Shown here piece after piece: positions 1 to 10,080 of a stretch of DNA of 64,000 bases. Made by a program: the position numbers and the translations under genes. How positions within the stretch are numbered: the stretch's first letter is position 1; every line of letters starts with the position of its first letter. The notes beneath the pieces are model-generated. The model searched no databases, had not been told where the DNA came from, and saw only the letters and a program-made list of their open reading frames with translations. Source of the DNA: Microvirga brassicacearum (GTDB lineage: Bacteria; Pseudomonadota; Alphaproteobacteria; Rhizobiales; Beijerinckiaceae); assembly GCF_008757455.1 (NCBI RefSeq), contig NZ_VCMV01000010.1:34643-98642 (forward strand), in the 5' to 3' direction.

Positions 1-1
1 G

Positions 2-265
2 GTGACCCGCCGCGACCGGCCGTATCTCGCCTGGTACGGCGACATGGAGCTGGCGCCACATCTCGGCGCGTTCGTGCGCGGCGGCGCGGTGGATGTGGAG
101 GTGACGTGGGGGGAGCCGATTTCCTTCAATGGCAATCGCAAGGAAGCGACGGCGACGGCCGAGGCGGCGGTGCGCGAGGCCGTGAACGCGCCACTATTCT
201 CTTGCAGCGTCAAACCGCGTAAACAGGCGTCTCACCCCGGAACCCAGCAGGCTCGTCTTTCGTGA
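2..265 (+). CDS. PlsC-type 1-acyl-glycerol-3-phosphate acyltransferase, C-terminal fragment
   Basis: Only the last 87 residues are in the window and the frame is open at the left edge, so the true start lies upstream. The visible part ([13 protein letters not shown], then a short strand ending ISF) resembles the C-terminus of lysophospholipid acyltransferases that convert lysophosphatidate to phosphatidate at the inner membrane. The catalytic HX4D block would be upstream and cannot be checked. Its TGA overlaps the GTG start of miaB (GTGA), a neighbourhood common in Rhizobiales. The family call rests on this tail and the context. Confidence 0.7.
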   Translation: MTRRDRPYLAWYGDMELAPHLGAFVRGGAVDVEVTWGEPISFNGNRKEATATAEAAVREAVNAPLFSCSVKPRKQASHPGTQQARLS

Positions 266-1620
266 AAAAGGTCTTCGTCAAATCCTACGGTTGCCAGGCG
301 AACGTCTATGACGCGGAGCGCATGACCGATCTGCTCTCCGGCGAAGGCTACAGCGAAACCGCCACCATGGAGGATGCGGATCTCGTCATCCTCAACACCT
401 GCCATATCCGCGAGAAGGCGGCCGAGAAGGTCTATTCCGAACTGGGCCGCGTGCGCGATCTGAAAATCGAGCGCGAGGCGCAGGGACAGGAGACGAAGAT
501 CATCGTGGCGGGTTGCGTCGCCCAGGCCGAAGGCGCCGAGATCCTGCGGCGCGCGCCGTCCGTCGATGTGGTGGTGGGCCCGCAGAACTATCATCATTTG
601 CCCGACCTGCTGCAGCGGTCGCGCATGAAGGCGGTCGTCGACACCGAGTTTCCGATCGAGGACAAGTTCGATCACCTGCCGAAGCCGACCCGGGCGCAGA
701 TCGTCTCGCGGGGCGTATCCGCCTTCCTGACGATTCAGGAAGGCTGCGACAAATTCTGCACCTTCTGCGTCGTGCCCTATACCCGCGGCACCGAAATCTC
801 GCGGCCGGTCTCGCGGCTTGTGGACGAGGCGACGCGGCTCGCGGGAGCGGGCGTGCGCGAACTCAGCCTGATCGGCCAGAACGTCAATGCCTATCACGGC
901 GAGGGACCCGACGGGACGACCTGGACCTTGAGCCGGCTACTCTACCGCCTCGCCGAGGTCCCGGGCATCGCCCGCCTTCGCTACACCACCTCGCACCCGC
1001 GCGACATGGACGAGGCACTGATCCTGACGCATGGCGATCTGCCGGCGCTGATGCCCTCGCTGCACCTGCCGGTGCAATCGGGATCGGACCGGGTTCTCGA
1101 GGCGATGAACCGCAAGCACACGGCGGACGAGTATCGGCGCATCATCGCGCGCATGCGTGCCCGCCAGCCCGGCCTCGCCGTCTCATCCGATTTCATCGTC
1201 GGGTTTCCGGGCGAGACCGATGCGGATTTCGACGAAACCATGCGCCTCGTCGCGGATGTTGGCTTCGCCTTCTCGTTTTCGTTCAAATACAGCCCGCGCC
1301 CCGGCACGCCGGCGGCCGAGCGCGGCGACCAGGTGCCCGAAGCGGTGAAGACCGAGCGCCTGGCGCGACTGCAAAAGCTGTTGGAAACGCAAAGGGTGGC
1401 TTACAATCAGGGAACAGTCGGTCAGACTCTCGACGTTCTCATCGAGAAGCCGGGTCGGCTTCCCGGTCAGATGGCCGGCAAGTCGCCCTATCTGCAGCCG
1501 GTCCAGTTCGACACCGAGACCCTGGCGGTCGGCGAGATCGCGACGGTGCGAATCATACGGGCAGGCGGCGGCAGCCTGTTCGGGGAATTGATCAAAGCCG
1601 GCGACAAAGTCGCGGCGTAA
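262..1620 (+). CDS. miaB: tRNA-2-methylthio-N6-dimethylallyladenosine synthase MiaB
   Basis: Radical-SAM methylthiotransferase that adds the 2-methylthio group to i6A37 of tRNAs reading UNN codons. The 452 residues are the normal length. The N-terminal UPF0004 domain opens with SYGCQAN (Cys11) and has further cysteines in ILNTCHI and VAGCVAQ, which ligate the auxiliary cluster. The radical-SAM triad is C162/C166/C169 in [16 protein letters not shown]-binding domain ends the protein. The GTG start overlaps the preceding stop. It heads the miaB-phoH-ybeY-corC-lnt run, a conserved alphaproteobacterial cluster. Confidence 0.97.
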   Translation: MKKVFVKSYGCQANVYDAERMTDLLSGEGYSETATMEDADLVILNTCHIREKAAEKVYSELGRVRDLKIEREAQGQETKIIVAGCVAQAEGAEILRRAPSVDVVVGPQNYHHLPDLLQRSRMKAVVDTEFPIEDKFDHLPKPTRAQIVSRGVSAFLTIQEGCDKFCTFCVVPYTRGTEISRPVSRLVDEATRLAGAGVRELSLIGQNVNAYHGEGPDGTTWTLSRLLYRLAEVPGIARLRYTTSHPRDMDEALILTHGDLPALMPSLHLPVQSGSDRVLEAMNRKHTADEYRRIIARMRARQPGLAVSSDFIVGFPGETDADFDETMRLVADVGFAFSFSFKYSPRPGTPAAERGDQVPEAVKTERLARLQKLLETQRVAYNQGTVGQTLDVLIEKPGRLPGQMAGKSPYLQPVQFDTETLAVGEIATVRIIRAGGGSLFGELIKAGDKVAA

Positions 1621-1634
1621 AACGGGAGAGGCAT

Positions 1635-2705
1635 TTGAGGCCAGCGGACAGTGCGACTGCCCGAACGCAGAAGGGACGGAATCCTGCGAATCTCCATCCC
1701 GGCGTCGTCGAGGAAGCCGAAATCATCCTCACCTTCGACGACAACCGCCTCGCCAGCCTCGTTTTCGGGCAATTCGACCAGAACCTCGCCCATCTCGAAC
1801 GCCGCCTCAACGTGAAGGCGGTCGCCAACGGCAACCGCGTGACCGTGAAGGGTTCGCCGGAAAGTTCGGAGATCGTGCGGCGCGTGCTGGAAGGACTCTA
1901 CGAGCGCGCCCGGCAGGGCCGCGCCTTGTCGACCGGCGACGTGGACGGAGCGATCCAGGAGAGCACGCTGCAGGGCTCGCTGTTTCCGACCACCGAGGCG
2001 GCCCCGGCGGGCCTGAGCGCGTTCGACCAGATCGCCACCCGCAAGCGGGGTCCGGTGCGGGCGCGCAACGCCGCCCAGAACGATTACATCAAGGCGCTCA
2101 AGCAGCACGAGCTCATCTTCGCCGAAGGACCCGCGGGCACCGGCAAGACCTGGCTCGCGGTCGGCTATGCGGTGTCGCTGCTCGAAAACGGGCAGGCCGA
2201 CCGGCTGATTCTCTCCCGCCCCGCCGTGGAAGCGGGCGAGCGGCTCGGCTTCCTGCCCGGCGACATGCGCGAAAAGGTCGATCCCTACCTGCGGCCGATC
2301 TACGACGCCCTCTACGATTTCATGGATGCGCGGCTGGTGGATCGCGGCCTGCAGACCGGCATGATCGAGATCGCGCCGCTCGCCTTCATGCGCGGGCGTA
2401 CGCTCACCAACGCGATCGTGCTGCTCGACGAGGCGCAGAATACCACCACCATGCAGATGAAGATGTTCCTGACCCGGCTCGGCGAGGGCTCGCGCATGAT
2501 CGTCACCGGCGACCCGACCCAGATCGACCTGCCGCCAGGGCAGAAATCCGGGCTGATCGAGGCCGTGCGCATTCTCGACGGAGTCGAGGGCATCGCGCGG
2601 ATCACCTTCAAGGAACAGGATGTGGTGCGGCACGATCTCGTGCGCCGGATCGTGACCGCGTACGACGCCGATTTCCGACAGGAACAGGGGAGCCGACGAC
2701 CGTGA
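1635..2705 (+). CDS. PhoH family protein (PhoH-like ATPase)
   Basis: PhoH-type P-loop ATPase of 356 residues, usually linked with YbeY in RNA metabolism. Walker A is GPAGTGKTW and Walker B is VLLDEAQN, with an N-terminal KH-like segment. The frame stays open far upstream inside miaB in another register, so the start must be chosen. I take TTG at 1635, which has GGGAGAG six bases before it and lies just after the miaB stop. The stop overlaps the ybeY GTG. The exact biochemical role of PhoH proteins is not settled. Confidence 0.92.
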   Translation: MRPADSATARTQKGRNPANLHPGVVEEAEIILTFDDNRLASLVFGQFDQNLAHLERRLNVKAVANGNRVTVKGSPESSEIVRRVLEGLYERARQGRALSTGDVDGAIQESTLQGSLFPTTEAAPAGLSAFDQIATRKRGPVRARNAAQNDYIKALKQHELIFAEGPAGTGKTWLAVGYAVSLLENGQADRLILSRPAVEAGERLGFLPGDMREKVDPYLRPIYDALYDFMDARLVDRGLQTGMIEIAPLAFMRGRTLTNAIVLLDEAQNTTTMQMKMFLTRLGEGSRMIVTGDPTQIDLPPGQKSGLIEAVRILDGVEGIARITFKEQDVVRHDLVRRIVTAYDADFRQEQGSRRP

Positions 2706-3181
2706 TCGAGCTCGACGTCATGGTGGAGGGCGGCGACTGGGATCGGCTCGAGGATGCCGAGGCCCTGGCGCAGCGGGCGGCCGCCGCCGCGACGAACGTC
2801 GCCGGCCGGGAGGCCGAGGCCTTCGAGGCGAGCGTCATGCTGACCGACGACGCGCATATCCGCGAGCTCAACAAGGCATGGCGGGGCAAGGATAAAGCCA
2901 CCAATGTTTTGTCGTTTCCGGCTCCCGCGCCGCCGGGAGGCCACGCAGGCCCTCGCAATCTCGGCGACATTGCATTAGCGTATGAGACGCTGGTGCGTGA
3001 GGCCGAAGACGAATCGAAGGCTTTCGCGCATCATTACGCCCATCTGATCGTTCACGGCGTCCTGCATCTTCTCGGCTACGACCACGAAACCGAGGCGGAG
3101 GCGGAACTGATGGAAGGTCTTGAAGTCAAGGCGCTCTCGACCCTTGGCATTGCCGATCCTTATCGCGATATGGCAGCTTGA
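2702..3181 (+). CDS. ybeY: endoribonuclease YbeY (rRNA maturation factor)
   Basis: Single-domain zinc-dependent endoribonuclease (159 residues) acting in 16S rRNA 3'-end maturation and ribosome quality control. The metal motif HGVLHLLGYDH (H-x3-H-x5-H) is intact. ELNKAWRGKDKATNVLSF is the family's N-terminal signature. The GTG start overlaps the phoH stop, so the two are probably translationally coupled. Confidence 0.96.
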   Translation: MIELDVMVEGGDWDRLEDAEALAQRAAAAATNVAGREAEAFEASVMLTDDAHIRELNKAWRGKDKATNVLSFPAPAPPGGHAGPRNLGDIALAYETLVREAEDESKAFAHHYAHLIVHGVLHLLGYDHETEAEAELMEGLEVKALSTLGIADPYRDMAA

Positions 3182-3212
3182 ACGGATGACGTTCGGCTGA
3201 AACTCAAAAGTT

Positions 3213-4256
3213 ATGAATGAAGATCGAAGTCGCAACGACCGCCCGCTCCGGCCAATTCCGGAGCCCGAGGGCTTGCGCGACCACTGGTACGACCGCGTTC
3301 TGACCCGGCTCGGCCTGAAGCCCCGTGAATCCATCCGCCACGACCTCGAGGATGCTCTCGCGGAAACCGTCGAGGATCCTGATTTTTCGCCCCAGGAAAG
3401 GGCGATGCTCAAGAATGTGCTCGGCTTCCACCGCATCCGCGTCGATGACGCGATGGTGCCCCGGGCCGACATCGTGGCGGTCTCCGACGATACCGCCCTG
3501 GGCGAATTGCTCCACCTCTTCCGCACGGCGGGCCATTCGCGCCTGCCCGTCTACGGGGAGACGCTGGACGATCCCAAGGGCATGGTCCACATCCGGGACT
3601 TCCTCGACTTCATCGCCAAACATGCGGATCCCGGCAACGGGGCCGCGGCGGAAGATCCCGGCAAGCACAGCCTGCCCAATCTCGGTCAGGTCGATTTCTC
3701 GATTCCCCTGGCATCCGCCGAGATCCTGCGCCCCGTCCTGTTCGTGCCGCGCTCGATGCCGGCCATCGACCTTCTGGTCCGCATGCAGGCAACCCGCACC
3801 CATATGGCGCTCGTCATCGACGAATACGGCGGCACCGACGGCCTCGTCTCCATCGAGGACCTGGTCGAGATGGTGGTGGGCGATATCGAGGACGAGCACG
3901 ACGACGCCACCGAGATGATGATCGTCACGGCGGCCGATGGCTCCTTCATCGCCGATGCGCGGGCGAGCCTCGACGAGGTCAAGGAAAGCCTCGGGGTCGA
4001 CCTGCAATACGAGGAACGCGCCGAGGATATCGACACGATCGGCGGCTTCATCGTGACGATTGCGGGCCGCGTGCCGGCGCGCAACGAATTGATCCTCGGT
4101 CCCGGAAATCTCGAATTCGAGATCCTCGACGCCGATCCTCGCCGGGTCAAACGGGTGCGCATCTTCCGCCGCGAGTTCAACGGCAGGACGACGGTCGATA
4201 ACGGGCAGCCGGCGAGCGTGGAATCGGGCTCTTCCGAAAGCTCCGCCGCTCGATGA
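3213..4256 (+). CDS. hemolysin-family CBS-domain protein (CorC/TlyC type)
   Basis: A 347-residue soluble protein with two CBS domains (about residues 70-200, beginning [12 protein letters not shown]) followed by a CorC_HlyC transporter-associated domain (about 215-310). Such proteins are associated with magnesium/cobalt efflux, but members lacking the DUF21 membrane domain, as here, have no firmly proven biochemical activity. The name hemolysin is historical. It is encoded between ybeY and lnt and overlaps lnt by four bases (ATGA). Confidence 0.9.
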   Translation: MNEDRSRNDRPLRPIPEPEGLRDHWYDRVLTRLGLKPRESIRHDLEDALAETVEDPDFSPQERAMLKNVLGFHRIRVDDAMVPRADIVAVSDDTALGELLHLFRTAGHSRLPVYGETLDDPKGMVHIRDFLDFIAKHADPGNGAAAEDPGKHSLPNLGQVDFSIPLASAEILRPVLFVPRSMPAIDLLVRMQATRTHMALVIDEYGGTDGLVSIEDLVEMVVGDIEDEHDDATEMMIVTAADGSFIADARASLDEVKESLGVDLQYEERAEDIDTIGGFIVTIAGRVPARNELILGPGNLEFEILDADPRRVKRVRIFRREFNGRTTVDNGQPASVESGSSESSAAR

Positions 4257-5875
4257 CGATTCTGGCGGATCGCGTCACCCGATGGACCGGGTGGCGTCGC
4301 GCGCTTGCGGCCTTCGCGGCCGGCGCCGCCGGGGCGCTAGCGATGCCGCCCTTCGGCTTTCTGCCCGCCCTGATGGTGTCCCTCGTCCCGGCGATCTGGC
4401 TGCTTGACGGGGCAACCCGCGACACCCGGATGCGGACGCTGAAAGCCGCCGCCGTCACGGGCTGGTTCTGGGGCTTCGGCTATTTCGTCGCCGGATTGTG
4501 GTGGCTCGGCGCGGCGTTCCTGGTCGAGGCCGATCAATTCGCCTGGGCGCTCCCCTTCGGCGTCCTCGGCTTGCCGGCATTGCTGGCGTTTTTCACCGCT
4601 TTCGGATTTGCCCTGGCGCGGCTGCTCTGGACCGGCGACGCGACCCGCATCCTGGCTTTCGCGGCGGCCGTAACGTTGAGCGAGTGGCTGCGCGGTCATC
4701 TGTTCACCGGCTTTCCGTGGAACAGTCCCGGCATGGCGCTCGGCCAGAACCTCTGGCTGATGCAGAGCGCCTCCGTGGTCGGGTTGTACGGCCTGACGCT
4801 GCTCGGTCTGGCGATCGGCGCGGCGCCCGCGGTGCTGCTGACAGGGGCTACCCGACGGCAGCGCTGGACCGCACCTCTCATGGCGCTCGGCGTACTCGCG
4901 CTGATGGCCGATTTCGGCATCTGGCGGCTCCCGGACGGGCCGGTGGCCACAGTGGAGAATGTCTCGCTGCGCATCATGCAGCCGAACCTTCCGCAAGACG
5001 CCAAGTTCAATCCGCGCAATCGCGACGCCATCATGCGGCGTTATCTGGCGATCAGCCGCTATGCGGGAGAGGCCGGCAAGACCCTCGATTCGGCAACGCA
5101 CCTGATCTGGCCTGAATCGGCGTTCCCGTTCCTGCTCCACCGCGACCCCGGCGCGCTGGCGCAGATTGCCGGCATCCTTCGCCCGGGCTCCCTGCTCATC
5201 ACGGGGGCGGCGCGGATGGACGAGCCGCTGCCGGGCGAGTCGGTGGGGAAATTCTACAACGCGATCCAGACCATCGATCATCGCGGCACCATTCTTTCCG
5301 CCTACGACAAGATCCACCTGGTGCCGTTCGGCGAATATCTGCCGCACGCGCTCGATGCGCTGATCCGCGCGGTGGGGCTCAGGCCCTTCATCAGCATCCC
5401 GGGTGGCTTCGCGGCGAGCGAGCAACGCACGACCCTGGCGATTCCCGGCCTGCCGCCGGTTGCCGCGACAATCTGCTACGAGGCAATCTTTCCGGACGCG
5501 TTTTTGCCGGACGGTCCGCGCCCGGATCTCATCCTCAACGTCACCAATGACGCGTGGTTTGGCTCGACTCCCGGCCCGTACCAGCACTTCGCGCAGGCAC
5601 GCCTGCGCGCCGTCGAGGAAGGGTTGCCGCTCGTGCGCGCCGCCAACACTGGCATCTCGGCCGTGGTCGATCCGTTTGGCCGCATCATAGGCTCGCTGCC
5701 GCTCGGAACGGAGGGCGTGCTGGATGCCGATTTGCCGCGTTCGATATCCCAAACCGTTTACGGCAAAAGCCGCAGGTTTGTTTTGACGGCCATGCTTGTC
5801 ATCTGCTTAATGGCACCCGCCGCACGCAGGCGGCGACGCGGTTCCCCCCAATCTCCCAGCCCTACTGCAGCGTAA
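4253..5875 (+). CDS. lnt: apolipoprotein N-acyltransferase Lnt
   Basis: Inner-membrane enzyme that adds the third acyl chain to the N-terminal cysteine of lipoproteins. The 540 residues begin with about six hydrophobic helices, then a periplasmic nitrilase-fold domain (about 235-500) and one last membrane helix. The catalytic triad fits Glu288 (WPESAF), Lys353 (YDKIHLV) and Cys408 (TICYEA). The ATG overlaps the corC stop. The pair corC-lnt is conserved widely in Proteobacteria. Confidence 0.96.
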   Translation: MTILADRVTRWTGWRRALAAFAAGAAGALAMPPFGFLPALMVSLVPAIWLLDGATRDTRMRTLKAAAVTGWFWGFGYFVAGLWWLGAAFLVEADQFAWALPFGVLGLPALLAFFTAFGFALARLLWTGDATRILAFAAAVTLSEWLRGHLFTGFPWNSPGMALGQNLWLMQSASVVGLYGLTLLGLAIGAAPAVLLTGATRRQRWTAPLMALGVLALMADFGIWRLPDGPVATVENVSLRIMQPNLPQDAKFNPRNRDAIMRRYLAISRYAGEAGKTLDSATHLIWPESAFPFLLHRDPGALAQIAGILRPGSLLITGAARMDEPLPGESVGKFYNAIQTIDHRGTILSAYDKIHLVPFGEYLPHALDALIRAVGLRPFISIPGGFAASEQRTTLAIPGLPPVAATICYEAIFPDAFLPDGPRPDLILNVTNDAWFGSTPGPYQHFAQARLRAVEEGLPLVRAANTGISAVVDPFGRIIGSLPLGTEGVLDADLPRSISQTVYGKSRRFVLTAMLVICLMAPAARRRRRGSPQSPSPTAA

Positions 5876-5899
5876 GGCACGGACAGGAAGTCTGAACTG

Positions 5900-6298
5900 A
5901 TGAAGAAGTCGACCGGTTCAATCGATATCGAAATCGGAAGCCGCGTGCGCATGCGCCGTATTTCCATCGGTATGAGCCAGGAAAAGCTTGGCGACTTGCT
6001 GGGCCTCACCTTCCAGCAGGTTCAGAAATACGAGAAGGGGACCAACCGCATCAGCGTCGGCCGCCTGGTCGACATCGCCAAGATCCTTGGCGTCGACATC
6101 CATTTCTTTTTCGACGGCGTCAGAAGCGCCAAGGCCGATGCCGGCTTCGGGGAGGAAGAATCGCCCCCGTACATCTCCGAGATGATGTCGACTCCCGAAG
6201 GTCTTCAGCTCATCCGCACCTTCACGGGCATCAAGAATCCGAAGGTTCGCAAAAGCATCGTCCAGCTTGTCGCGGCGCTGGCGGCGCAGGACGACTAG
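5900..6298 (+). CDS. XRE-family helix-turn-helix regulator
   Basis: A 132-residue DNA-binding protein with a Cro/CI-type HTH at about residues 12-68 (MSQEKLGDLLG, then FQQVQKYEKG). The arrangement is close to the PhrR/PraR group of Rhizobiales regulators, which is commonly found next to metK. No effector domain is visible and the C-terminal half is short. Its target is unknown. An inverted repeat lies just after its stop codon, before metK. Confidence 0.9.
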   Translation: MKKSTGSIDIEIGSRVRMRRISIGMSQEKLGDLLGLTFQQVQKYEKGTNRISVGRLVDIAKILGVDIHFFFDGVRSAKADAGFGEEESPPYISEMMSTPEGLQLIRTFTGIKNPKVRKSIVQLVAALAAQDD

Positions 6299-6301
6299 GA
6301 A

Positions 6302-6319
6302 CGTTCGACAAAACGAACG
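6302..6319. promoter_or_regulatory. inverted repeat between xre and metK
   Basis: CGTTCG and CGAACG form a perfect 6-bp dyad with loop ACAAAA, four bases after the XRE stop codon. A TTGACC at 6327-6332 could be a -35 element for metK, though no convincing -10 follows. It could be an operator for the XRE protein or a weak hairpin. I did not recognise a known SAM riboswitch in this 108-base leader. Confidence 0.3.
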
Positions 6320-6406
6320 CGTCCGCTTGACCTTTCCACCGGGCTGCGGCAAGAGCTTGCGCAAAGCCTGCGGTCGCGGGTGCGTTCTTCTTCGCCTCAA
6401 AGGAAT

Positions 6407-7591
6407 ATGGTCGTGCGCCGTTCAAGCTATCTCTTCACCAGCGAGTCGGTTTCCGAGGGTCATCCGGACAAGGTTTGCGACCGGATTTCCGATGCAGTCG
6501 TCGATGCCTACCTGGCAGCCGAGCCGGAGGCGCGCGTCGCCTGCGAAACGCTCGCCACTACCAACCGCGTGGTCATTGCCGGCGAGGTGCGCGGCCCCGA
6601 TTCGATCACCAGCGAGCGCGTGATCGAGCTGGCGCGCGACGCCATCAAGGATATCGGCTACGAGCAGGACGGATTCCACTGGAAGAACGCCGACGTGTCG
6701 GTCTACCTCCACGCCCAATCGGCGCATATCGCGCAGGGCGTCGATTCCGCCGGCAACAAGGACGAGGGCGCGGGCGACCAGGGCATCATGTTCGGGTATG
6801 CCTGCAACGAGACGCCCGAGCTGATGCCGGCGCCGATCTACTACGCCCACAAGATCCTCGAAGACCTCAACATTGCCCGCAAGGCCAAGGCCAATGGCGC
6901 CGCCGTGCTCGGCCCCGATGCCAAGAGCCAGGTCACCGTCCGCTACGAGAACGGCAAGCCCGTCGCCGCGACCCAGATCGTGCTGTCGACGCAGCATCTC
7001 GACGAGAACCTGACCTCCGAGGGCGTCCGCGAGATTGTCGAGCCGTATATCCGCAAGACCCTGCCGCAGGGCTGGATCTCGGCCGAGACCATCTGGCACG
7101 TGAACCCGACCGGGAAGTTCGTCATCGGCGGACCGGACGGCGATTGCGGCCTGACTGGGCGCAAGATCATCGTCGACACCTACGGCGGTGCGGCTCCCCA
7201 CGGCGGCGGCGCATTTTCCGGCAAGGATCCGACGAAGGTCGACCGGTCGGCGGCTTACGCGGCGCGCTATCTCGCCAAGAATGTGGTGGCGGCTGGCCTC
7301 GCCGATCGCTGCACGCTCCAGCTTTCCTACGCCATCGGCGTCGCCAAGCCCCTGTCGATCTACGTGGACCTGCACGATACCGGCAAGGTCTCGGAAGAGA
7401 AGCTCGAAGCGACCCTGATGGATGCCATCGACCTGTCGCCCCGCGGCATTCGTACGCATCTCGGCCTCAACAAGCCGATCTATGCGCGCACCTCGGCCTA
7501 TGGCCATTTCGGCCGCAAGCCGGATGCCGATGGCGGCTTCTCGTGGGAGCGCACCGACTTCGCCGAGACCCTCAAGGCCGCTCTCAGCTAA
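6407..7591 (+). CDS. metK: S-adenosylmethionine synthetase MetK
   Basis: Makes SAM from methionine and ATP. I chose the ATG at 6407 (394 residues) because AAAGGA precedes it and the family starts close to [20 protein letters not shown] at 6380 is in frame but adds an atypical extension. The signatures [15 protein letters not shown] and [16 protein letters not shown] are intact. SAM supply beside trmB and downstream of miaB fits a tRNA-methylation neighbourhood, though that link is only positional. Confidence 0.96.
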   Translation: MVVRRSSYLFTSESVSEGHPDKVCDRISDAVVDAYLAAEPEARVACETLATTNRVVIAGEVRGPDSITSERVIELARDAIKDIGYEQDGFHWKNADVSVYLHAQSAHIAQGVDSAGNKDEGAGDQGIMFGYACNETPELMPAPIYYAHKILEDLNIARKAKANGAAVLGPDAKSQVTVRYENGKPVAATQIVLSTQHLDENLTSEGVREIVEPYIRKTLPQGWISAETIWHVNPTGKFVIGGPDGDCGLTGRKIIVDTYGGAAPHGGGAFSGKDPTKVDRSAAYAARYLAKNVVAAGLADRCTLQLSYAIGVAKPLSIYVDLHDTGKVSEEKLEATLMDAIDLSPRGIRTHLGLNKPIYARTSAYGHFGRKPDADGGFSWERTDFAETLKAALS

Positions 7592-7597
7592 TTCACC

Positions 7598-8287
7598 ATG
7601 TCCGACAGCGAAGGTTCTGATCGCGCCGGCGCCTTTTTCGGGCGCCGGAAAGGCAAGCGCCTTCGCCCGTCTCACGACCGACTCGTCCAGACGCTGCTGC
7701 CGGCCTTGCGCGTGCCTTTGGGGGCGGCGCCGGCCGCGCTGTTTCCGGGCCGCGAGGATCATCCGACCTGGCTCGAAATCGGCTTCGGCGGCGGCGAGCA
7801 TCTGGCGGCCCAGGCACATGCCCATCCGGACGTGAATTTCATCGGCTGCGAGCCGTTCGTGAACGGCATGGCCAAGCTCCTGGCCGTGGTCGAGCAGGAC
7901 CGGCTCGAAAACATCCGCATCTGGGACGAGGACGTCACCGACCTGTTGCCGACCCTGCCCGATGCGTGCCTCGACCGGGTCTACATCCTCTATCCCGATC
8001 CGTGGCCCAAGCGCCGCCAGCGCAAGCGCCGCCTCGTCTCCGACGAAACGCTCGTCGAACTCGCCCGCGTCATGCGGCCGGGCGCGGAGCTGCGCTTTGC
8101 CAGCGATATCGACAATTACATCGGCTGGGTGCTCGCCCGCGCGCTCCGCTCCCGGCATTTTCGCTGGAATGCGGCCCGCCCAGACGATTGGCGCAAACCT
8201 TATGCGGGTTGGCCGGGCACCCGTTACGAGGCGAAAGCGATCCGCGAGGGCCGCGTGCCGAGCTATCTCAGGTTCAGTCGCGTCTAG
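7598..8287 (+). CDS. trmB: tRNA (guanine-N7-)-methyltransferase TrmB
   Basis: SAM-dependent enzyme forming m7G46 in tRNA. The 229 residues contain the Rossmann SAM motif WLEIGFGGGEHL and the family's YPDPWPK block followed by a basic stretch. It begins six bases after the metK stop and is probably co-transcribed with it. Confidence 0.96.
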   Translation: MSDSEGSDRAGAFFGRRKGKRLRPSHDRLVQTLLPALRVPLGAAPAALFPGREDHPTWLEIGFGGGEHLAAQAHAHPDVNFIGCEPFVNGMAKLLAVVEQDRLENIRIWDEDVTDLLPTLPDACLDRVYILYPDPWPKRRQRKRRLVSDETLVELARVMRPGAELRFASDIDNYIGWVLARALRSRHFRWNAARPDDWRKPYAGWPGTRYEAKAIREGRVPSYLRFSRV

Positions 8288-8392
8288 ATTGGGGTTCCGC
8301 CGTTAGCGGTCGCTCATTTGGTGGTGTTCCCGGCTGACGGGCGGAAATTCGGTGTAGCTCCCCTCGCCACGCGCGTCCAAATCGTAGAAATA

Positions 8393-8408
8393 CCCTCCAA
8401 ACGGAGGG
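8393..8408 (+). promoter_or_regulatory. hairpin sequestering the ribosome binding site of the RTX protease
   Basis: CCCTCC pairs perfectly with GGAGGG across the loop AAAC. The right arm is the Shine-Dalgarno sequence of the gene starting at 8416. In the folded form the ribosome binding site would be hidden. This could act as a thermosensor or a translational brake, which is inference. The pairing itself is read directly. Confidence 0.45.
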
Positions 8409-8415
8409 GACCGCG

Positions 8416-9933
8416 ATGGCGCTGGGTGGCATTCGCAAGATTTCGACCGGCAATCCCGACGTGGATGGCCTGCTCTCCGGCCGGCAATGGCTGAGCAACG
8501 GCCTGACCTATGCGTTTCCCGCCACCGCCTCCGCCTATGAGCCCGGTTACGGCAACGGTGAACCGGAGTGGAATTTTGCCCCGGTGGCGCCTGCCATGAT
8601 GCAGGCGTTTCGCAGCTTTCTCGAAGGCGCGAATGTGGGTGCGGGCGCGCTGACCCCGCTTGCCGGTTTCGCGCAATTCGTGTTCGCCGAGAGCAAGCCG
8701 GGGACAGGCGCGGCCGAGCCCGACATTCTCATCGCCGGATCGTCGCTGCCCTCCACCGCCTATGCGTATTCGCCCGATGCCGCCCCGTATGGCGGCGATG
8801 TCTGGTTCGGCCGGACTTACGATTTCACGGCCCCGCGGGCGGGAAGTTACGCCTTCGCGACCGCCATGCACGAATTCGCCCATGCCCTGGGATTGAAACA
8901 CCCGCACGACCTGTCGCAGCCGAACGCCGCCGCAGTGCCGCTCGATCGGGATTCCCACGAATACACCCTGATGTCGTATCGTTCCGTGCCCGGCGCGTCG
9001 CTGACCGGGGCCTATTCCAACGAGCCCACCAGCTATCCGCAGACCTACATGATGCTCGACATTCTGGCGCTGCAGACCCTCTATGGGGCCAATTATGCGT
9101 TCCGCAGCGCCAACACGACCTATTCGTGGAATCCGGCGACCGGCGAGGCGTTCGTCGACGGGATCGGCCAGGGCGCGCCCGCGGGCAACCGGATTTTCTG
9201 CACCATCTGGGATGGCGGCGGCGCGGACACCTTCGATTTTTCCGCCTATGCCGACCCGCTCACGATCAACCTCGAGCCCGGCAGCCACTCGGCGCTGTCC
9301 CCGGTTCAGCGCGCCGAACTCGCCCCCCGCATCCTGGCGGCCGGCAATGTCTACAACGCGATGCTCTTCCAGGGCGATCCTCGCTCGTTGATCGAGGACG
9401 CCATCGGCGGCTCCGGCCGCGATGCGATCAGCGGCAACGGCGCGGCGAATTTTCTCGCTGGCCGGAACGGGGATGACCGACTGAGAGGCGGCGACGGCGA
9501 CGACCGTCTCGATGGCGGCCGAGGCAGCGACCACCTTTGGGGCGGCCCGGGCGCCGACTGGCTTTCCGGCAAGCTCGGCCGCGACGGCTTGAGCGGTGGG
9601 GCCGGCCGGGATGTCTTCGTGTTCGACACGAAATCCGGGAAAACCAATCGCGACAAGATTACCGATTTCCACGTCAGGGACGATACGATCTGGCTCGACA
9701 ACGCCGTCTTCAAGGCGCTCGGCCGGAACCACCATGCGACGCCGGAGAAATTGGCCAAGGGGTTCTTTGCCGTTGGCCACGCCGCCCGGGACCGGAACGA
9801 CCATATTCTGTACGACAAACAGAAGGGCGTGCTCCTCTATGACCCCGACGGGACGGGCAAAAGCTCGGCCGTGGAGATCGCCACCTTGCCGAAGAAACTC
9901 AAGATGACGGCGGCCGACTTCCTGATCGTCTAG
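8416..9933 (+). CDS. secreted M10-type metallopeptidase with RTX repeats (serralysin-like)
   Basis: A 505-residue protein with a zinc-metzincin domain followed by calcium-binding RTX nonapeptides. The zinc motif HEFAHALGLKH spans residues 152-162 and the Met-turn appears as LMSYRS near 185-190. About seven GGxGxDxLx-like repeats occupy roughly residues 330-400. The C-terminal 100 residues end in ADFLIV, like a type I secretion signal. There is no N-terminal signal peptide, which fits export by an ABC/MFP/TolC system. No type I exporter is encoded nearby, so it must be elsewhere. The substrate is unknown. Confidence 0.88.
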   Translation: MALGGIRKISTGNPDVDGLLSGRQWLSNGLTYAFPATASAYEPGYGNGEPEWNFAPVAPAMMQAFRSFLEGANVGAGALTPLAGFAQFVFAESKPGTGAAEPDILIAGSSLPSTAYAYSPDAAPYGGDVWFGRTYDFTAPRAGSYAFATAMHEFAHALGLKHPHDLSQPNAAAVPLDRDSHEYTLMSYRSVPGASLTGAYSNEPTSYPQTYMMLDILALQTLYGANYAFRSANTTYSWNPATGEAFVDGIGQGAPAGNRIFCTIWDGGGADTFDFSAYADPLTINLEPGSHSALSPVQRAELAPRILAAGNVYNAMLFQGDPRSLIEDAIGGSGRDAISGNGAANFLAGRNGDDRLRGGDGDDRLDGGRGSDHLWGGPGADWLSGKLGRDGLSGGAGRDVFVFDTKSGKTNRDKITDFHVRDDTIWLDNAVFKALGRNHHATPEKLAKGFFAVGHAARDRNDHILYDKQKGVLLYDPDGTGKSSAVEIATLPKKLKMTAADFLIV

Positions 9934-9980
9934 ATCACGATGAGTTGGACCCAATCGGTCCAAACTCACGAAGCGCGATC
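9933..9980 (+). repeat. partial copy of the ~110-bp hairpin repeat (first module only)
   Basis: Begins GATCACGATG as at 41170 and ends GCGATC. TGAGTTGGACC pairs with GGTCCAAACTCA, with one bulged A. It matches the first half of the repeats at 41170 and 43091, and the second module is missing. It lies across the protease stop codon and may also act as its terminator hairpin, although no T-run follows. Confidence 0.5.
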
Positions 9981-10011
9981 GGCCGAACCGGGTGCTCTGG
10001 CGACACAACCC

Positions 10012-10040
10012 TTGCAATCACGGGCAGGATTCGATATATC
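10012..10040 (+). promoter_or_regulatory. candidate sigma-70 promoter of the rimP-nusA-infB operon
   Basis: TTGCAA (10012-10017) and TATATC (10035-10040) are separated by exactly 17 bases, about 108 bases before the rimP start and upstream of the attenuator hairpin. Both boxes are close to consensus and stand out in a GC-rich genome. No transcript data are available. Confidence 0.55.
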
Positions 10041-10080
10041 CGTGCCGTCAGCTCTGGTTGCAGTGTAAACTGCCTTGCAG

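Noticed and set aside
513..1634. Extension of the phoH frame back through miaB
   Set aside because: The upstream part is Arg/Ala-rich shadow of miaB. TTG 1635 with GGGAGAG fits a real start.
6299..6406. SAM riboswitch upstream of metK
   Set aside because: I could not fit SAM-II or SAM/SAH consensus elements in this short leader.
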